A stretch of 64,000 nucleotides of DNA from Variovorax sp. CF079 (lineage in GTDB: Bacteria; Pseudomonadota; Gammaproteobacteria; Burkholderiales; Burkholderiaceae_C), in NCBI RefSeq assembly GCF_900101545.1, contig NZ_FMZU01000003.1:62001-126000 (forward strand), written 5' to 3'. Below the pieces are notes generated by a model that was not told the origin of the DNA, made no database searches, and saw only the letters and a list, made by a program, of their open reading frames with translations. Positions 1-8,456 of the stretch are shown one piece after another (position 1 is the stretch's first letter; each line of letters starts with the position of its first letter). A program made the translations under genes and the position numbers.

Positions 1-1057
1 CGGCGGCCTTCTTCAGGTCCACCGGGTAGCGCACCAGGTCCGGCACGGCGAAGGGGCTGCTCGCCACGATCGGGCCGTCGACCGGGGTCGCGAAGCCGCC
101 CATCAGCGCCTTGGTGATGAAGTTCTTGTCGATCGCGGTGGCGATGGCCTTGCGCACCTGAAGGTCCGACAGCGGCTTCTTCGTCAGGTTGAAGGCCAGC
201 CAGTTGATGGCGCCGATGCCCTCGTAGCCCTTGGGCGTGAGCGTGACCTGCGGGTTGGTCGCCAGGCGCTTGAGGTCGCTGGGCACGCTCACGAAGGGCA
301 GCATCTGCACGTCGCCGCGCTCCAGGCCGAGCATGAGGCTCGCCAGGTCGGGCATGCTGTTCACGATCACCTTGTCGAGGTAGGGCTTGCCGGGGAGGAA
401 GAACTTGTCGAATCGCTCCATCACGATGCGCTGGCCCGGCTTGAACTCGACCAGCTTGAAGGGCCCCGAACCCACCACGTCGGTACTGTTGCGCGGGTGG
501 CTCTTGAGGTCCTGGCCGTCGCCGTAGATGTGCTTCGGAAGAATGGGGCACAGGGCCGGCGACATCGCCAGCACGATCGCCGGATGCGGCTTGCTCATGC
601 GGATGACGGCGGTGTAAGGGTCGGGCGTCTCCACCTGCTCCACCGGGCCCATCATGGTGGTGAAGGGGTGGTTGGCCTTGATCGCCATGATCGAGAAGGC
701 CACGTCGGCCGAGGTGACCGGCTTGCCGTCGTGGAACACGGCGTTCTTGCGCAGGTTGAGGGTGAGCGATTTGCCATCCTCGGCGAGCTTCCACGATTCG
801 GCCAGGTAGGGCTGCGGGTTCCACTTGTCGTCGAAGCGCAGCGGGCTGGCGAAGATCTGGGTCGAAGGCACCGCCGTCGCGACGCCCGACTGCACCGCGC
901 CGTTGAGATGCCGCGGCGTCTGCGTGCTGCCGACCACCAGTGTGCCGCCGCGCTTGGGGGCTTCGTCGGCGGCGGCCGGCAGCGCGAGCAGCGCGCCGAC
1001 GGTGGCCAGGGCGCCCGACAGCATCGCGGCGCGGCGTGTGAAGGTGAAGGTGGGCAT
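1..1057 (-). CDS. ABC transporter substrate-binding protein, family 5 (partial)
   Basis: Periplasmic solute-binding protein of the dipeptide/oligopeptide/nickel class (SBP_bac_5), which delivers a ligand to an ABC importer. The window edge cuts off the C-terminal part, leaving about 352 residues. The N-terminus carries a twin Arg (TRRAAM) followed by a hydrophobic, Ala-rich stretch ending near AAADEAP, a probable secretion signal. The mature part then shows the family pattern GGTLVVG, LRFDDKWNPQPYLAESW and NAVFHDGKPVTSADVAFS. I chose the ATG at 1057 because AGG lies just upstream; an in-frame ATG at 1069 is also possible. The ligand cannot be read from sequence. It may serve uptake of the substrate used by the oxidase upstream, but the 188-bp gap makes co-transcription uncertain. 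Confidence 0.9.
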   Translation of the reverse strand, partial: MPTFTFTRRAAMLSGALATVGALLALPAAADEAPKRGGTLVVGSTQTPRHLNGAVQSGVATAVPSTQIFASPLRFDDKWNPQPYLAESWKLAEDGKSLTLNLRKNAVFHDGKPVTSADVAFSIMAIKANHPFTTMMGPVEQVETPDPYTAVIRMSKPHPAIVLAMSPALCPILPKHIYGDGQDLKSHPRNSTDVVGSGPFKLVEFKPGQRIVMERFDKFFLPGKPYLDKVIVNSMPDLASLMLGLERGDVQMLPFVSVPSDLKRLATNPQVTLTPKGYEGIGAINWLAFNLTKKPLSDLQVRKAIATAIDKNFITKALMGGFATPVDGPIVASSPFAVPDLVRYPVDLKKAA

Positions 1058-1245
1058 GCGTGACCTCATGAAGTTCGACTGGAAGAGAGCGTCCGGGCCA
1101 TTGCGGCCTCGAAGTCGAAGATAGGCGCAGGGCGGACGCCGGCGAAGATCCACCTGGCGACCAGTTGAAGGGCCAGAAGGGGCGGGTTATTACCGGTATG
1201 CACCAGGGCAATGCGCGCTTGCCTCAGCGCGCACCACCAGCGCGC

Positions 1246-2694
1246 CTACTTCTCGTCCCGCAGCCAATACCACTTGTAGAGCACGCGCTGCCCCATTCGC
1301 CGGAAGGGCGCGAAGGCCGGCGACTCGACCAGCCCCAGCACGTTGGGGAAGGGCAGCGGCGACTTGTAGATCGGCAGCTCGAAGACCTTGCGCCCTGCGT
1401 CCTTGCCGGCCACGCGCTCGGCCAGGCGCTTGCCGGCCCAGGTCGAGAAGGAGACGCCGTTGCCGCCGTAGCCCACCGCGTACCAGATCTTCTTGTCGGG
1501 CTCGGGCTGCGTGATGCGCGGCATCATGTCGTGGCTCACGTCGACCCAGCCCCACCACGAGTAGTCGATCTGGATGCCGGCCAGCGGCGGGAACTTGCGC
1601 GCGATCGCGTCGGTGAGCAGCTTCAGGTGCACCGGGTCCTCGGCATCGGCGCCGCTCACCGAGCTGCGACTGCCCAGCTGCAGCCGGTTGCCCTTGAGCA
1701 GCCGGTAGTAGAAGCGCAGCGTGCGCGTGTCGGTCAGGAAGGTGAACGACCTGAAGTTGGTGGCCTGGAGCTCGGCCTCGGTCAGCGGGCGCGTGACCAC
1801 GGAGTTCGACAGGATCGGCATGATCTTGTTCTTGAGCAGCGGCGAGAGCGCCTGTCCCGTATAGCCGCCCGTGCACACCGCCACGCGCCGCGCGCGCACG
1901 ATGCCGCCGGGGGTGCGCAGGCGGTGCACGCCGTCGATGGTCTGCCAGCCCTGCACTGGGCTCGAGGTGTGGACTTTCACGCCCAGCGCACGCGCCTTTT
2001 CCATCAGCCCGAAGGTGAACTTGAGCGGATGGATGCCCACGCCCTCGGATTCGAACAGGGCGCCCGCGGTCTCGCGCTCGTCGCAGTAGTCGCGCCGCAC
2101 CTCCTCGGCGGTGAGCATGCGCGTGTCGTAGCCGAACTGCTCGCGCATCACGCGCGCCTCGGCCTCCAGGCTGGCGAGCTTTTCGGGCCGGTGGGCGAGG
2201 TAGAGGTGGCCGCCGTCGTAGGCGTCGCAGTCGATCTGCGTCGTCAGGTGCCTGAAGTTCTCGAAGCCGGCGCGGATCTCGGCGTCGAGGCGGCGGGCCG
2301 TGTCCAGGCCCCAGCGCTGGATCCACTGCGAGCGCTTGAGCCGGCCGCTCGCGTTCTGGCCCTGGCCGCCGCTGCGGCTGGAGCAGCCCCACGAAGTCTG
2401 GTTGGCCTCCAGCACCGTGGCCTGGATGCCGTGCTCCTGCGCGAGGTACAGCGCGGTCGACATGCCGGTGGCGCCGGAGCCGATGATGGCCACGTCCACG
2501 TCGATGTCGCGCACGACCGGGCCGTCGTCCTCGGGCGGCGTGCCCGCGCTGGCCACCCACCAGGTGGGCGCGTAGGCGCGGCCGGCCCCGGGGTCGGGCG
2601 CCACCAGCGGGTCGTAGCGCGGGTCGTAGGGCTTGGGCGCGGGCGCGGCCCGGCCGGCCGTCGAGAACTGCGCGGTGCCTGCGGTGATCGTCAT
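1246..2694 (-). CDS. FAD-dependent amine/amino-acid oxidoreductase (PuuB/OrdL-like)
   Basis: A 482-residue flavoenzyme of the D-amino-acid-oxidase fold, closest in style to gamma-glutamylputrescine oxidases. It should oxidise an amine or N-alkyl amino acid with FAD. Visible motifs are a dinucleotide-binding GSGATG near residues 72-77, the SSRSGGQGQNASGRL segment near 105-120 typical of PuuB-like proteins, and the C-terminal GYGGNGVSFSTWAGK that closes over the flavin. Start ATG has GAGGAAA six bases upstream. It lies 21 bp after the NTF2-like gene, so the two form an operon divergent from the MocR gene, the usual regulator of such amine-catabolism genes. Exact substrate unknown. Confidence 0.9.
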   Translation of the reverse strand: MTITAGTAQFSTAGRAAPAPKPYDPRYDPLVAPDPGAGRAYAPTWWVASAGTPPEDDGPVVRDIDVDVAIIGSGATGMSTALYLAQEHGIQATVLEANQTSWGCSSRSGGQGQNASGRLKRSQWIQRWGLDTARRLDAEIRAGFENFRHLTTQIDCDAYDGGHLYLAHRPEKLASLEAEARVMREQFGYDTRMLTAEEVRRDYCDERETAGALFESEGVGIHPLKFTFGLMEKARALGVKVHTSSPVQGWQTIDGVHRLRTPGGIVRARRVAVCTGGYTGQALSPLLKNKIMPILSNSVVTRPLTEAELQATNFRSFTFLTDTRTLRFYYRLLKGNRLQLGSRSSVSGADAEDPVHLKLLTDAIARKFPPLAGIQIDYSWWGWVDVSHDMMPRITQPEPDKKIWYAVGYGGNGVSFSTWAGKRLAERVAGKDAGRKVFELPIYKSPLPFPNVLGLVESPAFAPFRRMGQRVLYKWYWLRDEK

Positions 2695-2715
2695 GGCGTT
2701 TCCTCGAACCAGGCG

Positions 2716-3123
2716 CTACTTCGCCGCAGGCAGGTTCGGCCGCGTCTTGCGGAACACGTTCTTGAGCGCGATCTTGCCGTCCTTGAAGCTGAAGACATCG
2801 ATGCCGTCGGTCTCGATGCGGCTGCCGTCGGCCGCGGTGCCGGTGAAGGTCCACTGCGAGGTGCCGAAGTCGCCGGCCACGAAATGCTGGCCGTTGATCC
2901 ACTGCGCATCCGGCACCGTCTCCCAGGCCGCGGCGAAGGCCCTGCGCACCGCTGCCGTGCCGCTGTGGCGGGTGCCGCAGGCCTCGGGGCCGGCGGCGGT
3001 CTGGAACACGCAGTCCGAGTGCATGAAGCCCATCAGGGCATCGATGTCGTGGCGGTTCCAGGCCTCGCTGAAGGCCTCCAGGGTGGCGATGGTCACGGGG
3101 GCGGGCGATGCTGCTGCTGTCAC
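2716..3123 (-). CDS. NTF2-like / SnoaL-like domain protein
   Basis: A 135-residue protein of the nuclear-transport-factor-2-like fold. The motif AWNRHDIDALMGFMHSDCVFQTAAG near the N-terminus and WTFTGTAADGSRIETDGIDVFSFKDGKI in the middle are typical of the family, whose members are small isomerases, hydrolases or stress-response proteins. I chose the GTG at 3123 because AGGAG sits 7 bases before it; longer in-frame extensions run into the divergent regulator. It is first in the operon with the FAD oxidase. Function in that pathway is unknown. Confidence 0.85.
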   Translation of the reverse strand: MTAAASPAPVTIATLEAFSEAWNRHDIDALMGFMHSDCVFQTAAGPEACGTRHSGTAAVRRAFAAAWETVPDAQWINGQHFVAGDFGTSQWTFTGTAADGSRIETDGIDVFSFKDGKIALKNVFRKTRPNLPAAK

Positions 3124-3242
3124 GCGAAACTCCTGTCTTGTCGATGAGCGGAGCGTAGAGAGCCGGCGCGCGCGGTGATAGAGCCAGATGCAGGGATTCG
3201 ACCGAGCCAGTCGCTTCCAACTGGTCCTAAACTGACCGCACC
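3124..3242. promoter_or_regulatory. Divergent promoter region with imperfect direct repeat
   Basis: A 119-bp gap between two divergently read genes must hold both promoters. Just before the MocR start there is an imperfect direct repeat, AACTGGTCC (3219-3227) and AACTGACC (3230-3237). MocR-type regulators commonly bind direct repeats next to their own promoter, so this is a candidate operator. The link is inference. Confidence 0.4.
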
Positions 3243-4793
3243 ATGCCCAACCCCCGTGCCATCCAGTGGGCGCAGCTTTTCGCGCTGCCCGACCAGCCCG
3301 GCCTGCCGCTGCAGGGCCGCCTGCGTGCGGCGGTGGTGCAGGCCATCCTGGAGGACCGGCTGAGCCCCGGCGCACCGCTGCCCTCGTCGCGCGAGCTGGC
3401 GGCGCTGCTGGGCCTGAGCCGCAACACCGTGACCTCGGCCTACCTGCAACTGATGGACGAGGGCTTCCTGGAGGCGCGCCCGCGCAGCGGCGTGTTCGTC
3501 GCGCACAACGCGCGGCCGCTCACGGCCGAGCTGGCCGAGCCGCTGGTGGGACGCAGCGGCCAGTCGGGCCAGCCGCCCGAGTGGTCGGCGCGGGTGCTGC
3601 GCTCGCAGCTGGACCGGCCCACGCTCTCCAAGCCCGACCGTTGGCGCGACTATCCGTACCCCTTCGTCTATGGCACCTACGACCCGCAGTTGTTTCCCAC
3701 CGAGGACTTCCGCGAGTGCTGCGCACGCAGCCTGGCGCGCTCGCAGCTGCCGCACTGGACGCCTGACTTCGAGACCGACGACGTGCCCGACCTGATCGAG
3801 CAGATCCGCATGCGCCTTCTGCCCAAGCGCGGCGTGTTCGCGCTGAAGGAGGAGATCCTGGTCACGCTCGGCGCCCAGCATGCCTGTTATCTCTTGGCCG
3901 AAGCGCTGTTCGACGAGCACACGCGCATCGGCCTGGAGGAGCCCGGCCATCCGCATGCGCGCAACAGCTTCGCGATGCGCAACCCGAAGTGGGTGGAGAT
4001 CGACGTCGACGAGGAAGGCCTGGTGGTCGATGCGCTTCCGGCCGCCGACTACCTGTTCTGCACGCCGTCGCACCAGAGCCCGACCACCGCCACGCTGAGC
4101 CTGGAGCGCCGCCAGTGGCTGCTGCGCAAGGCCGAGCTGCAGGACTTCGTGATCATCGAGGACGACTACGAGGCCGAGAACCTGTATGAAGGCACGCCGA
4201 TGCCGGCGCTCAAGAGCCTGGACAAGACCGGGCGCGTCATCTACGTCGGCTCGGTGTCCAAGAGCCTGTCGCCGGCGCTGCGCCTGGGCTTCATCGTGGC
4301 GCCGCGCGCGCTGATCAAGGAGCTGCGCGTGATCCGGCATGCGATGGTGCGCCATCCCAGCGCCTTCCTGCAGCATGCCTATGCGCTCTTCCTCTCGCTG
4401 GGCCACCACGAGTCGCATGCGCGTCGGGTCAACCACGCGATGCAGGAGCGCCTGGCGTTGGCCGCGCAGGCGCTGCGCGACCATCTGCCGGACTTCGAGT
4501 TCAGGCTGCCCTCGGGCGGCGCCTCGATCTGGGTGCAGGCGCCGTCGTGGGTGGATGCGGCGGAGCTGGCGTTGATGGCGCGCAGCCATGGGGTGCTGAT
4601 CGAGGCGGGCGATGTGTTCTTCGCCAAGCCGCCGTATCCGTGCCCCTTCTTCCGGCTGCGGCTGTCGTCGATCGCGGCGGCGCAGATCCCCGCGGGGATC
4701 CGGGCGTTGGGGATGGCGGTGCAGGATCTGGCGCAGGCACGTGGGGAGAGCTTCGCGCCACCCCTCGCACCCATTGACTTGCTCCCTCCGTGA
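3243..4793 (+). CDS. MocR/PdxR-family transcription regulator (GntR HTH + aminotransferase domain)
   Basis: A 516-residue MocR regulator. Residues about 20-90 form a GntR-type winged helix (PSSRELAALLGLSRNTVTSAY) and the rest is a fold-type I aminotransferase domain that senses PLP or an amine ligand. The PLP lysine is visible in VGSVSKSLSPALRLGF (about K340). It is transcribed away from the NTF2-like and FAD-oxidase genes and probably controls them. The stop codon overlaps the start of the broken integrase fragment that follows, so the island junction lies at or just inside the 3' end and the last few residues could be foreign. Confidence 0.92.
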   Translation: MPNPRAIQWAQLFALPDQPGLPLQGRLRAAVVQAILEDRLSPGAPLPSSRELAALLGLSRNTVTSAYLQLMDEGFLEARPRSGVFVAHNARPLTAELAEPLVGRSGQSGQPPEWSARVLRSQLDRPTLSKPDRWRDYPYPFVYGTYDPQLFPTEDFRECCARSLARSQLPHWTPDFETDDVPDLIEQIRMRLLPKRGVFALKEEILVTLGAQHACYLLAEALFDEHTRIGLEEPGHPHARNSFAMRNPKWVEIDVDEEGLVVDALPAADYLFCTPSHQSPTTATLSLERRQWLLRKAELQDFVIIEDDYEAENLYEGTPMPALKSLDKTGRVIYVGSVSKSLSPALRLGFIVAPRALIKELRVIRHAMVRHPSAFLQHAYALFLSLGHHESHARRVNHAMQERLALAAQALRDHLPDFEFRLPSGGASIWVQAPSWVDAAELALMARSHGVLIEAGDVFFAKPPYPCPFFRLRLSSIAAAQIPAGIRALGMAVQDLAQARGESFAPPLAPIDLLPP

Positions 4794-4935
4794 CGGAGGC
4801 TGGCCGGCAGAACATGCCGCTGTCTGAGACCATGGCGATGACGGGCTTCAGCGCGTCGCCGCCGTAATGGGGTATTTCCGCTCAGAAAGCTCACTCAACA
4901 GCAGGACCAGCCGGATGGCGCGCGCGCCTCGATGA
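4789..4935 (+). pseudogene. 3' fragment of a tyrosine recombinase gene (inverted relative to the intact copy)
   Basis: Translation on the plus strand gives VTEAGRQNMPLSETMAMTG, almost the same as the C-terminal end of the intact integrase at 5551-6909. After a one-base loss the reading continues in another frame as QRVAAVMGYFRSES and ends at a TGA at 4933-4935. It keeps the catalytic Tyr region but is frameshifted and lacks everything upstream, so it is not functional. It reads in the opposite direction to the intact copy and marks the left junction of the island. Confidence 0.8.
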
Positions 4936-4953
4936 GGAGCGAGGCGTTTTCTT
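4925..4953 (+). terminator. Rho-independent terminator
   Basis: A perfect 7-bp stem CGCCTCG (4925-4931) / CGAGGCG (4940-4946) with an 8-base loop is followed by TTTTCTT. On the plus strand it lies at the 3' end of the integrase fragment and would stop transcription coming from the MocR gene. Confidence 0.6.
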
Positions 4954-5055
4954 GGTATCCGCGCTCGGCTTCGTCGACGCCACGAGCCATGTCCGTGCCG
5001 ATCCACGGAGTTCACGTGCCGCCGCGGTCGCTCAGGGCGTCGCAGGCCCGACATG

Positions 5056-5467
5056 CCTCAGACTCTAGGAATTCCGTCGCTGCCGCTACCGCAGAGCACG
5101 ACGGCAATCTTCTCGTCCTCGTGCCGCTCGAAGCAGCGCTCGCTGACGGCCGCCAGCGCCGTGGCCGCGCCCAGCTCGATCGCCAGCCCGGCATGCGACC
5201 AGGCGGCGCGCGCCTCGGAGCGGCGGCGCCCGCCGGTGGCCCAGGCAAAGAGGAGCAGGGCGCGGTCGCGCTTTCCGCGCAGGGATTCGTCACAGGTGGC
5301 CAAGAGCAGTTGCAGCGGATCCTTGGTGAGCGCGCGCTGGCGCTTGGGCCGCGCGCCGCGCTGGGCGTAGGCGCGGCGGGTGCGCGCGAGGAACTCGCGC
5401 ACCAGGGGGTCTGCACAGGGGTTCGCGAGCTTCTGGCCGCTGGGCACGCCGGGTGTGGCGCGGCCTG
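5056..5467 (-). pseudogene. Internal fragment of a tyrosine recombinase gene
   Basis: The minus strand encodes about 75 residues nearly identical to the middle of the intact integrase (from LANPCADPLVRE to FAWATGGRRRSE). It then diverges into unrelated sequence and has no HxxR or Tyr motif. The nucleotide match to the intact gene is the 255-bp direct repeat listed separately. It is a partial duplication with no catalytic core. Confidence 0.75.
5213..5467. repeat. Direct repeat copy A (integrase internal segment)
   Basis: About 255 bp that recurs 811 bp to the right at 6024-6278 inside the intact integrase gene, in the same orientation, with only scattered differences. It begins at CCTCGGAG and ends at GCGGCCTG in both copies. 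It arose by partial duplication or by insertion of a second related element. Confidence 0.85.
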
Positions 5468-5550
5468 GGCCGACTGCGCCGCCTGGGTTTGCTCATGTGG
5501 ATCGAGGGACTTCACCGCCCTTTGCGTCTCATCCCGACCAAGCATCCGTT

Positions 5551-6909
5551 TCACTCCTCGTCCATCATCCGGCTGACCTTGCTTCCGAGCGCACTCTCCG
5601 CCCTGAAATACCCCACCACCGTCGCCACGCTCTGATGCCCCGTCATGGCCATGGTCTCGGGCAGCGGCATGTTCTGCTTGCCCGCCTCGGTGACGAAGCC
5701 GGCGCGCAGCGAGTGCGCGCTGAAGCGGCCTTCGATGCCCGCCAGCGCACAGCGCTCCTTGACGATGTCGCGCACGGCCGCGGGGGCGAGGGGCTCGCCC
5801 AGGTGGCCGCCCTTGCGGATGCGCCGGAAGATCGGTCCCTCCTGGACGCGGTGCGCCTGGAGCACCGCGAGCCATTCGGTCATGGCGGCTGCGGCGCTGC
5901 CCACCAGCGGCTTCACATCCTCGGGCCGCAGCTCCCCGCGCTGGTTGGTCTTGGAGTGGGCGAGGGTGTAGACGAAGGCTTCGGCATTCACCCGCTGCAG
6001 GTTTTCCAGGGTGGCGGCGGCCACCTCGGAGCGGCGGCGCCCGCCGGTGGCCCAGGCGAAGAGGAGCAGGGCGCGGTCGCGCTTTCCGCGCAGGGACGCG
6101 TCACAGGTGGCCAAGAGCAGCTGCAGCGGGTCCTTGGTGAGCGCGCGCTGGCGCTTGGGCCGCGCGCCGCGCTGGGCGTAGGCGCGGCGGGTGCGCGCGA
6201 GGAGCTCGCGCACCAGGGGGTCTGCACAGGGGTTCGCGAGCTTCTGGTCGCTGGGCACGCCGGGTGTGGCGCGGCCTGACCCGCCTGGGCCGGCTGCGGG
6301 CGCTGAAGCGCGCGTCGCCCCGGTGGTCCCCGCGTAGGCCATCTGATGCGCCTTGGACAGCACCGCGATGCGGTGGATGAGGGTGTTCAAGGCCGGCGGT
6401 CCGAGGCGCGCCTTGTAGCCGTTCTTCACCAGCGCCTGGTCGACGTCCGGCGGCAGTTCGCTGACCAGCGCGCTGGCCTTGCGCCGCGGGCCGACGGGGG
6501 GTGACTCGCGGTGGCGCGCCTGGCCGGCTTCCTCAGGCATGCCGTCGCCATGCGCGCCGCTATCTGCGTCGCCCTCCGCATCGCCATCCTCGTGCCGGCG
6601 CGCTGCGTGGTCGACGATGAACTGGACCACCACCGGCACGGGCACCGGCAATGACAGCGCGTGGCCGTAGCGCGCGGCGTACCAGGCGCACCAGTAGCGC
6701 ATCGCCGAGCCGTAGGACATGCGTGTATTGACCGATTCGCCCTGGCGCAGCAGCGCGCGCGCGGCGTCTTCGGCGGTGGAGGCCAGCCGTGCGGGATCGA
6801 GCACGGCATGGCGCTCGGCCAGGGTGGCCAGCGGATGCTGCGCCGGGGTCGGGGGCTGCGCGGGCGCGCTCGGCCCGTCATTGGCGGGTTGGGACGGCAG
6901 CGGGTTCAT
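5551..6909 (-). CDS. Tyrosine recombinase / integrase
   Basis: A 452-residue site-specific recombinase, probably the integrase of the island. The C-terminal half has the full catalytic set: Arg in ATGGRRRSEV, HxxR in HSLRAGFVTEAG, His in MTGHQSVATV and Tyr in VVGYFRAES. The N-terminal part (about residues 45-180) resembles a core-binding SAM-like domain (NTRMSYGSAMRYWCAWYAARYG). I prefer the ATG at 6909; a GTG at 6930 would add seven residues and neither has a clear ribosome-binding site. It is divergent from the KfrA-like gene with only 82 bp between them, so it may be repressed by that protein. Two broken relatives lie to its left. Confidence 0.9.
   Translation of the reverse strand: MNPLPSQPANDGPSAPAQPPTPAQHPLATLAERHAVLDPARLASTAEDAARALLRQGESVNTRMSYGSAMRYWCAWYAARYGHALSLPVPVPVVVQFIVDHAARRHEDGDAEGDADSGAHGDGMPEEAGQARHRESPPVGPRRKASALVSELPPDVDQALVKNGYKARLGPPALNTLIHRIAVLSKAHQMAYAGTTGATRASAPAAGPGGSGRATPGVPSDQKLANPCADPLVRELLARTRRAYAQRGARPKRQRALTKDPLQLLLATCDASLRGKRDRALLLFAWATGGRRRSEVAAATLENLQRVNAEAFVYTLAHSKTNQRGELRPEDVKPLVGSAAAAMTEWLAVLQAHRVQEGPIFRRIRKGGHLGEPLAPAAVRDIVKERCALAGIEGRFSAHSLRAGFVTEAGKQNMPLPETMAMTGHQSVATVVGYFRAESALGSKVSRMMDEE
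6024..6278. repeat. Direct repeat copy B (inside the intact integrase)
   Basis: Partner of the repeat at 5213-5467, offset 811 bp. It encodes the segment that contains the first catalytic Arg of the recombinase. Recombination between the copies would delete 811 bp, including the integrase C-terminus. Confidence 0.85.
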
Positions 6910-6991
6910 GGCGAGTAAATTACATATCACGTATGATTTGCTACATCATACATCGATAAGTTCCGATAACCATCCCTTATCGAGGGTAAAT
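6910..6991. promoter_or_regulatory. Shared integrase/kfrA promoter with two inverted repeats
   Basis: This 82-bp AT-rich divergent region contains two clean inverted repeats: GTATGAT (6931-6937) / ATCATAC (6945-6951) with a 7-base spacer, and CGATAAG (6954-6960) / CTTATCG (6976-6982) with a 15-base spacer. They lie next to each other and look like operators for one or two dimeric repressors controlling both genes. The KfrA-like protein is the natural candidate, because KfrA is known to repress its own promoter. Confidence 0.6.
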
Positions 6992-8107
6992 ATGGGACGG
7001 GGCAGGGCGGCTGTTTACGGAAAGTACGAGGGGCAAATGGCTGAAATTCGACAAACACTCTCACGCGGCATCCAGGAAGACGACGTCTGGGGCGCCGCCG
7101 ACCTGCTGCTCCATGAGGGCCTGCGGCCCACGATCGAGCGCGTGCGCCAGAAGATCGGCCGCGGCTCGCCCAATACCGTCAGCCCGATGCTCGAGCGTTG
7201 GTTTGCGTCGCTGGGCCAACGGCTGGTGGGGTCGACGGCAGGTTCGGCTTCGGGGCGTCTCGCCGGCAACGATCCGGACGACATGCCGATGGGCGTTCGC
7301 AACGCCGCGCGGCTGCTGTGGGAGACGGCGCGGCGGGAGGCCGAGGAAGTTCAGCGCGGCGAGCTGGAATCGGTGCGGGCGGAACTTCAGACCCGCGAGG
7401 ACGCGCTGGCCGAGGCCCAAACAGCCCTGGCGCAGCGCGAGCAAGCCTTCGCACAGGCGCGGGTCAGTCTGGACTCGGCGCTGGCGTCCTCTCAGCAGGC
7501 GCGTGAAACCCTGGAGCTGCAGCTCAAGGAGCACGCCATCGAGGCACACCGTGTGCGCACGAGCCAGGATGACGAAATCAAGCGGCTGACCACCCTGCTC
7601 TCTCAGGCGGGCGAAGTCCAGGAACGGATGCGGCGGGAACACGCCGAGGCGATGGCAGCGCGGGACCAGGATCTGCGCCAAGCCGAAGAGCGGCATGCCG
7701 GGCAGGAGAAGCGCATGCTCGCCGAGGTAGATCGCGCGCGCCAGGCGGCCAAGGCGCTGGAGGCCGAACTGGCCAAGGAGCAGCAGCGCAGAGCCAGGGG
7801 CGAAGAAGCCGCGGCCAAGCGTCTTGAGGCGGAGCTCGAGAAGCTGAACCAGGTACGCGAGTCCGCGCGCTCGATGGAAGCTGAATTGCGCGACCGGTTA
7901 GCGGCGAAAGGAATGGAACTGGCGCAGGCGGTTGCCGAAGGCACCGCCGTCAAGACACAGAATGAAGCGCTGCGGCGACGCGTGGAGGAGGAACGAACTG
8001 CACACGAGGCGACTCGCCAGTTCCTTGCCAAGGCGCTTGGCGAACGCCGCCAGTCGTCAAGCGACGCGCCCGTGACGCGTGCCAAGCGCCCGCGAGGCAC
8101 GAAGTGA
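6992..8107 (+). CDS. KfrA-like DNA-binding coiled-coil protein
   Basis: A 371-residue protein with an N-terminal KfrA-type DNA-binding domain (about residues 20-80, EDDVWGAADLLLHEGLRPTIERVRQKIGRGS is the recognisable stretch). A very long, charged Ala/Glu/Arg/Gln-rich alpha-helical coiled coil follows, from about 120 to 355. KfrA proteins are plasmid nucleoid-like autorepressors. GAGGG seven bases upstream supports the ATG at 6992; a second in-frame Met lies at 7037. In chromosomal islands such proteins usually sit beside the integrase, as here, and may regulate excision. The C-terminus ends in a basic tail (TRAKRPRGTK). Confidence 0.8.
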   Translation: MGRGRAAVYGKYEGQMAEIRQTLSRGIQEDDVWGAADLLLHEGLRPTIERVRQKIGRGSPNTVSPMLERWFASLGQRLVGSTAGSASGRLAGNDPDDMPMGVRNAARLLWETARREAEEVQRGELESVRAELQTREDALAEAQTALAQREQAFAQARVSLDSALASSQQARETLELQLKEHAIEAHRVRTSQDDEIKRLTTLLSQAGEVQERMRREHAEAMAARDQDLRQAEERHAGQEKRMLAEVDRARQAAKALEAELAKEQQRRARGEEAAAKRLEAELEKLNQVRESARSMEAELRDRLAAKGMELAQAVAEGTAVKTQNEALRRRVEEERTAHEATRQFLAKALGERRQSSSDAPVTRAKRPRGTK

Positions 8108-8456
8108 CCTGCCCTGTTGAGCCTGCAAACCGGGCGACGTGCCATGGGATATTGCCTCCGCACCGCGGAGACTTTCCGGACGAGCTTGGACCTCCCTGGG
8201 GTTGGCGCTCCGGGGTCATATGGAAGCTCGGGCAATGCCGCTGGAGTGTTGGCGCCGGCCGAAAATTGACCCACCTGTGAGGGGTTGTGGGTCAAAGTTC
8301 AACCGGCGCCGACATTCCACGTTCCTTGAGCTAAGTTGCCGCGTGCCGCTCGGCTACGACCGAACGCCATGGCAGGTAAAGTCTTCAGGCCGTCAGACTG
8401 TGGCAGCAGAAATGACGTCGTAACAAGAACCAAAACTCGGAGCCAGCAGAGCGCCC
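8108..8456. other. Gap with no recognisable gene apart from a 68-bp inverted repeat
   Basis: Between the KfrA-like gene and the FRG gene I see no open frame with recognisable protein. The only structure is the long inverted repeat at 8247-8314 listed next. Confidence 0.6.
8247..8314. repeat. 68-bp interrupted inverted repeat
   Basis: Outer arms TGTTGGCGCCGG (8247-8258) and CCGGCGCCGACA (8303-8314) pair at 11 of 12 positions. Inner arms TTGACCCA (8266-8273) and TGGGTCAA (8288-8295) pair perfectly. The arrangement looks like two insertion-sequence ends joined tail to tail, the remnant of an element, rather than a terminator: there is no T run. Confidence 0.65.

Noticed and set aside
1165..3220. 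Very long plus- and minus-strand open frames (about 660-676 codons) across the FAD oxidase region
   Set aside because: They are high-GC shadow frames with Arg/Ala/Gly/His-rich translation and no motifs; the overlapping FAD oxidase and NTF2-like genes explain the region.
3120..4589. 489-codon minus-strand frame opposite the MocR gene
   Set aside because: Shadow frame; the plus-strand MocR protein has clear HTH and PLP motifs.
6992..8107. KfrA-like gene taken as evidence for a plasmid
   Set aside because: No replication or partition genes are near, and recBD plus core metabolism genes in the same window argue for a chromosome.
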